A DNA stretch of 64,000 bases, from contig JAOFDG010000003.1 of the NCBI GenBank assembly GCA_028033615.1, positions 1 to 64,000 of the forward strand. Direction: 5' to 3'. Made by a program: the position numbers and the translations under genes. The notes under the pieces were generated by a model, which made no database searches, was not told where the DNA came from, and saw only the letters and a list, made by a program, of their open reading frames with translations. The stretch is from Verrucomicrobiales bacterium (GTDB taxonomy: Bacteria > Verrucomicrobiota > Verrucomicrobiia > Verrucomicrobiales > DEV007). Shown here one piece after another: positions 51,496 through 61,406 of this stretch (position 1 is its first letter; every line of letters begins with the position of its first letter).

Positions 51496-53976
51496 TTGAT
51501 AAAAATACTACAGTGGTTTGGTTTTGATAGAGAAAGTATTCCCAAGGATGCTGACGTTTCCTTTAGTTTTGCAAATTTTCCTGATTCTTGGAGAGTTTTT
51601 GTTCTATTAGCATTGATTCTATCTGTTGGCTGGATTGTTTTCAAAATTTACCAAAAAGAAAACGAATCCTGCCCTAAAGGAATTAGAAAGCTGTTGTTTA
51701 TAATCAGATTCTCAGTTTGTTTGCTTTTGATTACCGTTTTTTTAGAGCCATCAGTCGTTTATACTCAATCAAGGTCATTGCGCCCGATTGTGAGACTTAT
51801 TAGAGACGCTTCACAATCTATGAATATCAAAGATAGTTATGCCGAAGAGGAGTCTGCTAGCTCAGCTGCTTCGGTTATGGACTTAAGTATTGATGCTCTG
51901 CGTGAAACGAAACCTTCAAGGGTTGATGTTGTGAACAAAGTTCTAGGTGATGGTAATCTTAATTTTTTCAGAGAATTGAGTAAGAAAGGGCGAGTCAAGA
52001 TTTTGGATTTTGGAGAAACATCTGTTGAGGTGGGAGTAAAAGAAAAAAACATTGAATATAAATCACCAAATAATGAGGAATCAGATTTGTTCGAAATAGA
52101 ATTTCCAAAATTAAACGCTAATGGGGTTGGGACTGATATTTCAGGGGCTATTCGCGAGTCGCTCGAAGATAAATTGACCTCTTCAATCGTTATATTTACT
52201 GATGGTCAGCATAATACTTCATCTGACGTAAACAATGCTATAAAGTTGGCTGAAAATAGAAAGGTTCCTATTTTTTTTGTTGGAATAGGTGATGCTGATA
52301 GGCCAAGGAATATTAGTATTTCTAATTTATATGCAGATCCTCAGGTGTGGAATAATGATCCTTTTCAAATTCAAGCAATAGTTGGTTCAGAGGGAATTGA
52401 TAAGGATAACGTTAAGGTAAATCTTGTTGAAATAGTAAAATCTGAGGACGGGGAGGAAATAGACAATATAATAAGTTCCAAAAATATTGACCTTAATTCT
52501 ACGACAGGAAGAATTAAGATTGATTTCAGTCATACTCCCACGACACCAGGAGAGAAATTATACACTGTAAGAGCTGAAGTCATTGAAGGAGAATCAAATG
52601 CAGATGACAATTCGGCAGCTTCCCCAACCAGGGTAAATGTGCTTGATGATAACGCGAAAGTTTTACTGATTTCAGGGGACCCTAGTTGGGAATATAGAGC
52701 GCTCGTAAGATTGCTTACAAGAGAGAAGATGATTAACCTTTCATGCTGGCTTCAGAGTTTGGACGATGGCCGGCGGCAACAAGGGAATTCTCAGATTGAA
52801 AGCCTACCTGTTACAAAAGAGGCCCTTTTTGAATATGATGTAATTATCATGCTTGATCCTAATCCAGCTGAATTCAATAAGGATTTGATAGATTTATTTA
52901 AAAACTTTGTGAGTGAACATTCGGGTGGGTTCTTGTATATGCCTGGTCCAGTCTATGCGGGCAGGTTTTTAACTGATTCTAGAGCTTCTGGAATCAAAGA
53001 CCTCTTGCCGGTATCCCTCGGGGACGTGGGAAGTATGGAAGTGAGTGGTTTGCTTTCTTTAAATAATCGCGAGTGGCCTCTTACAATTGTTGCCGCAAAT
53101 GCCGATCAACCTATAATGAGATTCTATGAAGATCCACAGAGGACATTGGATCAGTGGAAAAAATTACCTGGAACTTTTTGGAGCTTTCCTGCGCTTGAGG
53201 CTAAACCAGCTACAAGGGTTTTGATTGAACATTCTGATCCAACATTGAGAAGAAAAGAAATTTCGAGGCCGCTTCTTGTTACAGGTCAATTTGGGACTGG
53301 GCGAACAACATACTTAGGATTTGATGGAACATGGCGCTGGCGGACTAAAGGACTTGATGCTGAATTTTTTAAAAGGTTTTGGGTTCAAACTACTCGGTAT
53401 TTAGTTGAAGGTCGCTCCTTAGTGGGAAAGAGGAGAGGTCAAATTGAGTCTGAAAGGTTTCAGTATCAAGTCGGTGATAGAATTCGACTTACGGCGTCAT
53501 TGAGACAAAAAAACTTTGATTGGCTTGATCTTCCTAATGTTAAAGCGGTTTTAACACAGCCAAATCAAGATGTTAAAAATATTACTTTTGATAAATTGCC
53601 TAATCAGCCCGGAGTATATGAGACAACTGTGGTTGCATCTAATGATGGATCCTATTCAGTTTCTATTGAGCTTGATGAGGAAGGAGATGAGAACGTTACT
53701 ATTAATTCAAATTTTGTGGTTGTAGTTCCATTTAAGGAAATAAAAGATACATGGCTTGATAGAGATAAACTGAAATCCTTTTCTGCGTCAACCGGTGGGG
53801 CTTACTTTAGTCCAGACAAAATATCAGATATCCCAACTGTGCTGCCAGATCTTTCGAGAAGACTGACTTATGATAGTCCTCCGATGCCATTATGGGATAA
53901 TCGAATTCTATTCATTTCGCTTTTTATACTCTTAGTCTTAGAGTGGGCTCTTCGTAAGAAATTTAAATTGATATAA
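51496..53976 (+). CDS. membrane VWA protein with GATase-like domain
   Basis: 826 residues. Two N-terminal membrane segments (VFVLLALILSVGWIVFKIY and LLFIIRFSVCLLLITVFLE), a VWA domain (about 95-265, MIDAS DASQSM, then SSIVIFTDGQHN), a beta-sandwich region, a class I GATase-like domain (VLLISGDPSWEYRAL and YMPGPVYAGRFL) and a C-terminal membrane helix. TTG is the start, with no ATG in reach. A second BatA-like protein with a large extracytoplasmic part. Confidence 0.85.
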   Translation: MIKILQWFGFDRESIPKDADVSFSFANFPDSWRVFVLLALILSVGWIVFKIYQKENESCPKGIRKLLFIIRFSVCLLLITVFLEPSVVYTQSRSLRPIVRLIRDASQSMNIKDSYAEEESASSAASVMDLSIDALRETKPSRVDVVNKVLGDGNLNFFRELSKKGRVKILDFGETSVEVGVKEKNIEYKSPNNEESDLFEIEFPKLNANGVGTDISGAIRESLEDKLTSSIVIFTDGQHNTSSDVNNAIKLAENRKVPIFFVGIGDADRPRNISISNLYADPQVWNNDPFQIQAIVGSEGIDKDNVKVNLVEIVKSEDGEEIDNIISSKNIDLNSTTGRIKIDFSHTPTTPGEKLYTVRAEVIEGESNADDNSAASPTRVNVLDDNAKVLLISGDPSWEYRALVRLLTREKMINLSCWLQSLDDGRRQQGNSQIESLPVTKEALFEYDVIIMLDPNPAEFNKDLIDLFKNFVSEHSGGFLYMPGPVYAGRFLTDSRASGIKDLLPVSLGDVGSMEVSGLLSLNNREWPLTIVAANADQPIMRFYEDPQRTLDQWKKLPGTFWSFPALEAKPATRVLIEHSDPTLRRKEISRPLLVTGQFGTGRTTYLGFDGTWRWRTKGLDAEFFKRFWVQTTRYLVEGRSLVGKRRGQIESERFQYQVGDRIRLTASLRQKNFDWLDLPNVKAVLTQPNQDVKNITFDKLPNQPGVYETTVVASNDGSYSVSIELDEEGDENVTINSNFVVVVPFKEIKDTWLDRDKLKSFSASTGGAYFSPDKISDIPTVLPDLSRRLTYDSPPMPLWDNRILFISLFILLVLEWALRKKFKLI

Positions 53977-53997
53977 ATATAAATATAAAAACAAGCC

Positions 53998-56235
53998 ATG
54001 CCGTCAGTATCTAAAGAGATGATTCCAAAGCAGATAAATTCTGTCCTTGGCAGGATGCGTAGAGCGGTTCAGCGGTATTTTATTATTAATGGTTTAAAAA
54101 ATATATTTTTCGTTTTACTGCTTATTGTAATCTCTGATTTCTTTATCGATAAGTCATTCCGAATGGATAAACCTCAACGCCTTATAATGTTGATCTTAGG
54201 TCTTGGTTGTATTCTTTTTCTTACTTATAAGAAGCTAATTCTGCCCCTTTTATCAAAATTAAGTGACGATGCTTTGATTCTTGAGTTAGAGCGAACTCAA
54301 GGTGGTATGAATGAGTCTCTAATTAGTGCTCTGGAATTATCCAGAATGAAAAATTACAAAAATTCGGACGTTTCGTTAAAAATGATCGAAGAGACTATCG
54401 AAGCTGGTGCTCAGATAGCTGATGGAGTGAAGGTTGGTCCAGCATTCAAAAGAGGTAAGATGAAAGCAAATTTTTATGTTTTGGCTTCCCTTACTTTAGT
54501 TTTAATTGTTGGCGGGTTTGGGGTTGTTAATTCTAACGACCTAAATACTTGGTATAAACGGAATGTTTTACTGATGGAATTGCAATGGCCGAGCGATTAT
54601 GAACTGCTGGTAGTAGGTTCATATGGGGGTAAAATAAGAGTTGCGAAAGGACAAGACTTTTCAATTGAGGTCCAAGTTAAAGATGGAAATAAATCAGTTC
54701 CTGAATCTATTAAGATTGAATTTAAATCAAATGCTTACAAAAAGTCCGAAGAGCTGTTCATAAATCAAGATGGCACGTTTGTTTCATCAGCGGTTGATAC
54801 TGTGGAGGAGTCAGAATTTAGAGTTATAAGTAAAGAGTATGAAACACAATGGCTTTCATTGGAATTAGTTGATAGGCCTGAATTGGTTAAATTATCTCTT
54901 AGTGCAACTTTCCCAGAATATACGGAACTAGGTAGAACTGATCTTGCTACTGGAGAAGGCCCTCATGAGCTGTTAGGTGGCTCAGAGTTAGAAGTTTCAG
55001 GAAAGGTAAATAAGGCTCTGAAAAATGCCTACGCTATGCTAGATGAATCTAAATTTTCTTTAAAAGTAGAAGGTGACTCTTTTATTGGTATCATACCAAA
55101 AGATAAATTAAATTCGGGATCATACTCTATAATTGTTGAGGATAACGAGGAGGGTATATTGAATGGATCGGGTGATTTGCTTGGCCTTGGTTTTAAAGAT
55201 CCTCCGAACTTTAGAGTCCGGGTTGTGAATGACCGTAAACCAAAACTTACTATTAAATCTAATGGTCTCAGTGGTATGATTGTTCCAGGGGCTCGCATCC
55301 CTTATGTCGGAGAGATCAATGACGATTTTTCAATAGAGGGCGTGGAAATTCATTATTCACTAAAAGAGGACACAGGTGAGCGGAGAGAAGTATCTGGAAA
55401 ATTAGTTCCTTATGGAATTCAAAAAAAGATAGGAAGTAAAGAAATTATGATGGAGGGTGCCATTGATCTGGAACCCCTGGATCTAACAATTAATTCAAGG
55501 TTTAGTGTTTATTTTTCTGCTAAAGATAATAATACTGAATCTGGTCCTGGTGTTGGAGAATCCACTAGAATTCTCTTCAGGGTTGTTGGGGAAGCAGAAT
55601 TGCGAACAGATCTATTAAGACGAGAAAAAGAACAGCGTCAAATCGTCAATGAGGTAACAAAAAAACAGGACATTTTATTAACTGATCTAGGTGCTTTGGC
55701 AGCTGAATTTGTAGAGATTGATATTTTGGATCGATCAAGCAAGGAACGATTGGCTAATTTACAGAAAGCTCAAAAGAATTTAAGTATCGATGTCGGAAAT
55801 ATAGTAAAAAGGTTAAAAGGAATGGTGCTAGAAATAAAAAATAATCGGCTTGAGGAAGAAAAAGGTATCCTGCAAAGCCGTTTAAACGAGAAAATTATAG
55901 CCCCGCTAGAATCGTTAACTCAACAGACTTTCCCTTCAATATCTCTAGAACTTGATGCTGCACGGAGAATGAATGATAAACTTAATAGAGATAAGTCATT
56001 TAAAGTTATTAATGCAGCGCAAAGATATACTGTCCAAGTACTAAAGGGAGTTTTAGTGCACATGGTTAGAAATGAAGGCTATCAACAAGCCTTAAATCTC
56101 CTTTATGAAATACAAAAGGAACAAGAGAGAATGAACCAGATGACAAATAATGCTAAGGAGAAATCTTTAGAAGGAATCGTTGAGGATAAGAAGGCTGAGT
56201 CTAAAGCTAATAAAGAAGAAAAATCAAAAAAATAA
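53998..56235 (+). CDS. DUF4175-like membrane protein
   Basis: 745 residues. Two N-terminal membrane segments (LKNIFFVLLLIVISDFF and RLIMLILGLGCILFLTY) precede the helical motif ALILELERTQGGMNESLISALEL, which is typical of DUF4175-type proteins. A third membrane segment near 160-177, a large beta-rich extracytoplasmic region and a C-terminal coiled coil (ELRTDLLRREKEQRQIVNEVTKKQ...) follow, ending in a Lys/Glu-rich tail. Function unknown. Confidence 0.8.
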   Translation: MPSVSKEMIPKQINSVLGRMRRAVQRYFIINGLKNIFFVLLLIVISDFFIDKSFRMDKPQRLIMLILGLGCILFLTYKKLILPLLSKLSDDALILELERTQGGMNESLISALELSRMKNYKNSDVSLKMIEETIEAGAQIADGVKVGPAFKRGKMKANFYVLASLTLVLIVGGFGVVNSNDLNTWYKRNVLLMELQWPSDYELLVVGSYGGKIRVAKGQDFSIEVQVKDGNKSVPESIKIEFKSNAYKKSEELFINQDGTFVSSAVDTVEESEFRVISKEYETQWLSLELVDRPELVKLSLSATFPEYTELGRTDLATGEGPHELLGGSELEVSGKVNKALKNAYAMLDESKFSLKVEGDSFIGIIPKDKLNSGSYSIIVEDNEEGILNGSGDLLGLGFKDPPNFRVRVVNDRKPKLTIKSNGLSGMIVPGARIPYVGEINDDFSIEGVEIHYSLKEDTGERREVSGKLVPYGIQKKIGSKEIMMEGAIDLEPLDLTINSRFSVYFSAKDNNTESGPGVGESTRILFRVVGEAELRTDLLRREKEQRQIVNEVTKKQDILLTDLGALAAEFVEIDILDRSSKERLANLQKAQKNLSIDVGNIVKRLKGMVLEIKNNRLEEEKGILQSRLNEKIIAPLESLTQQTFPSISLELDAARRMNDKLNRDKSFKVINAAQRYTVQVLKGVLVHMVRNEGYQQALNLLYEIQKEQERMNQMTNNAKEKSLEGIVEDKKAESKANKEEKSKK

Positions 56236-56282
56236 AAAACATTCGAATATAGTTAATAGGTGATAAGTTAAATGGGGTAGAA

Positions 56283-58178
56283 ATGATTATGTATATTTTT
56301 AATGAATTAAAAGCTCTTGTTATTTTTCTTGGAATAACGTTTTTATTTAATCTAGAATCCAATGGTTCAGAGGTATTGGATTTAGGTATTGATATAGAGG
56401 ATTCTAAAAAAAGCCCATTAGGTGTCCGTCAGCAAAGGATTAAGAGAATGGTATCTGAACTTGAAAATCAATTTTCAGAGTTGGCTCGCTTATTGCAAAA
56501 AGAAAATCCTGAACAAGCTGAAAAGCTAGTGGATGCGTTTAAAGCCTCTAAAGAACTGCTTCTTGAGAAAAGAATGGATGATATTACTAAATTGTTAGAT
56601 CTATCAAAGTTAGACAGCGCAAATGAGGAGCAGAAAAAAACTATTTATGATATCAAAGGTTTAATTGATTTCTTACTTAAGGATGAAGATGAAGCCGAAG
56701 GGGTTAAGGAAGAAATAAAAAAATTAGAGGAATGGAAAGGTAAGCTAGAAGATTTAATTCAAGATGAAAATGATTTAAAAGAAGAGAGTGATATTCACTC
56801 AGATAAGGATAGTGCTCTGAAGAAAATGGATCAAAATATTTCAGAACTTAGTAATTTAATTGAAAAGCAAGAAGATCTCAAGAGTGATACAGAAAAAGAA
56901 TCGTCTAAGGGTATTGATGGTCTTGATGAGCTTGCCGAACAGCAGGACCAGTTAAATAAAGCCACGGAAAAACTTAGTGATGATATTGCCAGTAAGAATG
57001 GTGAGAATTCTGAAAGTGAACCTAGCGCGTTAATGAGGGAGGCAATGGACAACCAAAAGTTGGCTGAACAAAAGCTGGGCGAAGGTAAAGCTAAATTGGC
57101 TATTGAGTCAGAGGACAATGCTATCGAGGATATGAAGGAAGTTTTGGAGCAGCTTAAAAAAGAGAGGGATAGGGTTGCTGAGCTTAAGCCAGAAGACTTA
57201 CAAGGGCTGGCTGATAATCAAAAAGAGACGGCTGATAGCGCTGGAAAATTATCAGAAGAGATGAAAAAAGATAATGGAACTGATAAAGAGATGGAGCAAC
57301 AACAAGATCCATTAGCAGAGGGGCAAAAAAAAGCGCAGGATGCTATTGATGAAGCAAATAAGAAAATGGATTCAGCTTCTGGACAACTTGCACAAGGCAA
57401 GCCAGCTCAAGCGGGCGAGCAACAAAAGCAGGCAATAGAAGATCTAAATAGAGCGAAGGAGGAAATAGATAAACAGTTAGAAGAATTGAGAGAGCAAGAA
57501 AAAATGGATGCTTTGGTACAGCTCGAGCAGATGTTTTCTGAAATGCTTGAGAAGCAAAAAGAAGGTTCGGCACAAGTCTTGGTTTTAGAAGAAAAAAGGA
57601 AAGAACAGAATGGAAAGCTGAAAAGGGGAGATAGAATTGAATTGAGATCAGTTGAGATTCTAGAAAGAAGTCTTTCAGAAAAGTCTGGAGAAGCCTTGTC
57701 TCTTCTAAACGATGAGGGATCTAGTGTGGTTGTGAGAAATGTAGTTGAGGGGATGCAGAATGATCTTGTTGCAATAGCAGATAGAATAGATGATAGCGAG
57801 ACGGGTTCTTTTGTTCAACGTTCTCAGAAAGAAGTTGAGCTTACTCTTAATGAGTTAATTGAAGCAGTGAAAATCGCTCAAAAAATGGAGGAGCAGCAGC
57901 AGCAGCAACAGCAACAACAACAGCAACAGCAACAACAACAACAGCAACAACAAAACTTATTGCCTCCTAGTGCAGAATTAAAATTGTTACGTCTTACTCA
58001 ATTAAGAATTAATAGAAGAACGATTGATTTTGAAGGTCAATTAAAGATACGAGATAAACAAAACGAAGTGCTTAAGCGGCAAGTTTCAGAAGTAACTGTG
58101 TTACAGAAAAAAGTTACCGAGTCGGCAAGAGAACTAGCCGCTAGAGGTCAGCAGTCAACTGAATCCGAGATAGATTAA
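56283..58178 (+). CDS. exported coiled-coil protein with poly-Gln tract
   Basis: 631 residues. A hydrophobic start (ALVIFLGITFLFN) acts as signal peptide. Nearly the whole mature part is Glu/Lys/Asp/Gln-rich coiled coil, with repeats of the type LAEQQDQLNKATEKLSDDIA and AGEQQKQAIEDLNRAKEEID. A run of 20 Gln precedes the last 75 residues. It is the kind of structural protein that could span the periplasm; it follows the DUF4175-like gene and shares its coiled-coil character. Confidence 0.75.
   Translation: MIMYIFNELKALVIFLGITFLFNLESNGSEVLDLGIDIEDSKKSPLGVRQQRIKRMVSELENQFSELARLLQKENPEQAEKLVDAFKASKELLLEKRMDDITKLLDLSKLDSANEEQKKTIYDIKGLIDFLLKDEDEAEGVKEEIKKLEEWKGKLEDLIQDENDLKEESDIHSDKDSALKKMDQNISELSNLIEKQEDLKSDTEKESSKGIDGLDELAEQQDQLNKATEKLSDDIASKNGENSESEPSALMREAMDNQKLAEQKLGEGKAKLAIESEDNAIEDMKEVLEQLKKERDRVAELKPEDLQGLADNQKETADSAGKLSEEMKKDNGTDKEMEQQQDPLAEGQKKAQDAIDEANKKMDSASGQLAQGKPAQAGEQQKQAIEDLNRAKEEIDKQLEELREQEKMDALVQLEQMFSEMLEKQKEGSAQVLVLEEKRKEQNGKLKRGDRIELRSVEILERSLSEKSGEALSLLNDEGSSVVVRNVVEGMQNDLVAIADRIDDSETGSFVQRSQKEVELTLNELIEAVKIAQKMEEQQQQQQQQQQQQQQQQQQQQNLLPPSAELKLLRLTQLRINRRTIDFEGQLKIRDKQNEVLKRQVSEVTVLQKKVTESARELAARGQQSTESEID
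57894..57953 (+). repeat. CAG/CAA repeat encoding 20 Gln
   Basis: Twenty consecutive Gln codons, a mix of CAG and CAA, lie in the coiled-coil protein gene. The mix of codons argues for selection on the protein rather than recent slippage alone. Confidence 0.95.
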
Positions 58179-58183
58179 CAGTT

Positions 58184-59233
58184 ATGAGTTTCAAAGAATT
58201 AGCCATTTTGGTAACAGTTTACTTTTTGTTTCTAGGTTTCTTGGGTGCGGTTCCTGAGTATTCTAAAAAAAATGTTTTAAATAATTTTCTAGAGAAGAAT
58301 TCAGAGAAAAATGAGATAGCGTTCAACCGTATAAATGGGCTTTTAAGTGATACAGATAAAGCTGATTTTAAATCTAATATTCTTACTGAGTCATTACGCG
58401 AGATGTATCCATCTTTCTCGAAAGCATTAGAGAAAGCTGCTGACGATCCTGTTGAGGGAATGAATTTCATGGAGAAAATGACTAATGCAGAAGACAGATT
58501 CCTTGCTGCAGAAGCATCTTATTTTCTTTCTAGATTATTAATTGGTGAAGGCCGTTATGAAGATGCGTTACCGTATCTAAAAAACATCAGGTCAAAATGG
58601 CGAAATGAGTCATTAAGATTTGGAGAGGCGCTATATTATGAAGGTGTGTGCTACTCAAATATGTTACAGAGAACAGCTGCGTCCGATGCGTTAAATGGTT
58701 TTGTGGAAAATCACAGTAATGAGTCTCCTCGATTATTAGGTGCGGCCGTCGATATAATTGCCTCTCTTGAGAGGGTGAACCGAGGTAGTTTAGATGATGT
58801 TGCCACTCATATGGAGTTTTCTAGGAGGAAACTTGATATAAAAGATCCTGGAGAAGAGACTCAATTCGCTCAGATCAAAATTGTTGAAATGTTAAATGAA
58901 TTGATCGAAAGAGCCGAAAAACAAGAGAACCCTCCACCTCCAGATCCAAATTCCTCTCAAAGTCAGGGTTTAGGTGGTTCTCCCGGGCAACCCAGTGGTG
59001 GACAAGGAAATGGGCTGAGTAATGCGCAACAAGGTAACCCAAACGCGCAAAGTCCTCCTCGTGTTATCCGTCGAGTAAGAGGTGCTGCTGAAAGTGCATG
59101 GGATGATTTAAGAAAAAGAGATAGAGGCGCTGAAGCTTTGGGTGCATTAAAATCTAAGTATCCAGCTAGATACAAAACCCTTGTAGACCAGTATTACCGT
59201 TCACTTCAAGGTGGCAAGAGAGAGCGGGAATAA
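58184..59233 (+). CDS. TPR-like protein with Pro/Gln/Gly-rich linker
   Basis: 349 residues. A hydrophobic N-terminus (LAILVTVYFLFLGFLGAV) is followed by helical TPR-like repeats (ADEALAYL-type, here EDALPYLKNIRSKW and LRFGEALYYEGVCYS). A low-complexity linker (PPPDPNSSQSQGLGGS and on) and a basic C-terminal domain (RVRGAAESAWDDLRKRDRGAEALGALKSKYP) end it. It starts 5 bases after the coiled-coil gene. Function unknown. Confidence 0.75.
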   Translation: MSFKELAILVTVYFLFLGFLGAVPEYSKKNVLNNFLEKNSEKNEIAFNRINGLLSDTDKADFKSNILTESLREMYPSFSKALEKAADDPVEGMNFMEKMTNAEDRFLAAEASYFLSRLLIGEGRYEDALPYLKNIRSKWRNESLRFGEALYYEGVCYSNMLQRTAASDALNGFVENHSNESPRLLGAAVDIIASLERVNRGSLDDVATHMEFSRRKLDIKDPGEETQFAQIKIVEMLNELIERAEKQENPPPPDPNSSQSQGLGGSPGQPSGGQGNGLSNAQQGNPNAQSPPRVIRRVRGAAESAWDDLRKRDRGAEALGALKSKYPARYKTLVDQYYRSLQGGKRERE

Positions 59234-59269
59234 TCTCAAAAAAATCCAGACATTTAAATCATATTATAA

Positions 59270-60454
59270 ATGAATAAGGTTCGACTATGTGGGTTTATAT
59301 TTTTTTTAGGGAACGTTTTTTCTGTTTTATTTGCTGAACCTAGATTGATTACTTTAGAGGGCGACGTAATAGAGGGAAATATTACACGAATTAGCAGTCA
59401 AGGAGTTGTTAGTATTAAAGACAAAGAGTTCACCCTTGATAGTTTGAGGAGTATTGTTGCAAGTGGTGACTCTAATCAAATTGATGAATCTGAGGGCAGA
59501 GTGGTTTTAATATGTGGCACTGAGTTCGCTTTCACTAAAATTAGTTTACTCGAAGAAGAGTTCAATCTTTCTGCTCAAGGTTTAGGTGACATAATAGTGC
59601 CTATCGATTCAGTCAGGGCTTTAAGATTTGGGAAAATTCGAAGAGGATCACGTTTTCAAAAAGGCTTGCTTGATTGGAAAGAAACTAAGGAGTTAGATAC
59701 TGTTTTTATAAGTGGAGGTGCAGAGTTACAAGAAGTTGAAGGATTGATAGAGGAATTGAGCCAGGATTCGATGGTGTTTGATAGAGACGATAAATTACAG
59801 GCTGTGCCACTTAACAAAACTTATGGAGTCGTTCTTGCTTCACCTTTGTTAGAACAAGAGGATCGCCCACCGTGCTTACTGTCTTTAGAGGGTGGGAGTC
59901 GTATAAGAGCTAACATTATTGAATTGAAGGACGGTCAGGTTCGTCTAAGCATGATTGAAGATATTGAATTGAGTATTCCATGGAAAAAAGTTAAAAGAAT
60001 TAGCCTAAGGTCTCCTCGATTAGTCTTTGTTTCTGATCTTGAGCCGGTTTCTTATAAAGCTAATCCTATTGTTACTTTTCGACGAGAATTTCAGAAAGAT
60101 AGAACTGTATCGGGCTTGCCAATTCAAATAAATAAACAAGTTTATGACAAGGGGCTCGGCTTTGCATCTGGAATGCAGCTTGAGTTTTTAAACGAAGGTC
60201 CTTATGACTTGTTTCTTGCCGAGATCGGCATTGATGATGATGCTGAAGGGCTAGGAGATTGTGAATTCGTTGTTAAGTCTGATGAAGGTGAATTGTATAG
60301 AGGACGAGTGAAGGGCGGTGAGGCTGCAAAGCTAATCAAGGTTGATATCACCGGATGTAATAGGATTATTTTACAGGTTGATCCTGGCCTAGACTTAGAT
60401 ATTGCGGATCATGCTGATTGGGCGGATGCCTGCTTTTTGCAAACAACAAAATGA
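59270..60454 (+). CDS. exported NPCBM-domain protein
   Basis: 394 residues. Signal peptide (LCGFIFFLGNVFSVLFAEP, cleavage near residue 23). A beta-rich middle has two similar repeats (LITLEGDVIEGNITRIS and LSLEGGSRIRANIIEL), and a C-terminal NPCBM domain follows with YDKGLGFASGMQLEF, the FLAEIGIDDDAE turn and DHADWADACF. NPCBM domains bind carbohydrate, often as appendages of glycosidases, but no catalytic domain is present. It follows the TPR gene by 36 bases and precedes the second MoxR gene. Confidence 0.85.
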   Translation: MNKVRLCGFIFFLGNVFSVLFAEPRLITLEGDVIEGNITRISSQGVVSIKDKEFTLDSLRSIVASGDSNQIDESEGRVVLICGTEFAFTKISLLEEEFNLSAQGLGDIIVPIDSVRALRFGKIRRGSRFQKGLLDWKETKELDTVFISGGAELQEVEGLIEELSQDSMVFDRDDKLQAVPLNKTYGVVLASPLLEQEDRPPCLLSLEGGSRIRANIIELKDGQVRLSMIEDIELSIPWKKVKRISLRSPRLVFVSDLEPVSYKANPIVTFRREFQKDRTVSGLPIQINKQVYDKGLGFASGMQLEFLNEGPYDLFLAEIGIDDDAEGLGDCEFVVKSDEGELYRGRVKGGEAAKLIKVDITGCNRIILQVDPGLDLDIADHADWADACFLQTTK

Positions 60455-60477
60455 AATCAAGTTAACTTTAATATTAT

Positions 60478-61404
60478 ATGTCCAATAAATTAGAATCTAT
60501 TCGAAACAGGTTAACAGATGTCATTATTGGCTCAGAGGAGCCATCATATTTGATGATTTTAGGCTTAATTACTGATGGCCATATTCTTATTCAGGGTGCG
60601 CCTGGTATTGGCAAAACAACTCTGGCTGAAACTTTAGCTAAATCAATCAATGGAAGCTTTAGTAGAGTTCAGTTTACTCCTGATATTTTATCGTCAGACT
60701 TATTAGGATATTCAATTTACCACCAAGGTAGAGAGGAATTCGAATTTGTTAGAGGCCCTGTTTTTAGTAATGTGCTTCTTGCAGATGAAATTAACCGTAC
60801 TAGCCCGAGAGTTCAAAGCTCATTATTAGAGTGTATGAATGAGAGACAAGTTTCCATAGATGGATATACGCATAAATTGTCACTACCTTTCATGGTGATT
60901 GCTACTCAAAATAATGTTCACTCTACGGGAACTTTTGCTTTACCCGAACCTCAGCTCGACAGATTCATGCTGTCTATTTCAATGGGGATACCCGACTCAG
61001 AGACACAAACAAAAATATTACTGAAACACTCTAATGAGGAGGCAGAGTCTCGAGATTTCGATCCTCTAATAGAGTTAGAAGAAATTATAGACTTTCAGTC
61101 TCAGGTTAAATTAATTCACGTCAGTGAAAACATTTGTAGTTATATTACAGAAATTTGTGATTGTGCTCGCAGAAAAAAAGGGATGACGCACTCAATTAGT
61201 TCTAGAGCAGCAATATCATTAATGAGGGCGTCTCAGGCAGTTGCTTGGCTTGAAGGTAATAAAGCAGTTTATCCAGAAGACGTTAAAAGCGTAGTTGGTT
61301 CAGTTCTATCACATAGGATAGCCTCTAATGAGGATATTGATATTGGAGGTGTTTCGGGAGCTGAACTAGTTATAGAAATATTGAATGAAGTAGACGTTCC
61401 ATGA
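60478..61404 (+). CDS. second MoxR-family AAA+ ATPase
   Basis: 308 residues. Walker A QGAPGIGKTTLAE, Walker [20 protein letters not shown], sensor 1 ATQNNVHSTGTF and a C-terminal lid. The P-loop is the GIGKT form, unlike the GLAKT of the first MoxR. It ends the cluster, and no DUF58 gene follows, so it may serve the VWA proteins encoded upstream. Confidence 0.92.
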   Translation: MSNKLESIRNRLTDVIIGSEEPSYLMILGLITDGHILIQGAPGIGKTTLAETLAKSINGSFSRVQFTPDILSSDLLGYSIYHQGREEFEFVRGPVFSNVLLADEINRTSPRVQSSLLECMNERQVSIDGYTHKLSLPFMVIATQNNVHSTGTFALPEPQLDRFMLSISMGIPDSETQTKILLKHSNEEAESRDFDPLIELEEIIDFQSQVKLIHVSENICSYITEICDCARRKKGMTHSISSRAAISLMRASQAVAWLEGNKAVYPEDVKSVVGSVLSHRIASNEDIDIGGVSGAELVIEILNEVDVP

Positions 61405-61406
61405 AT

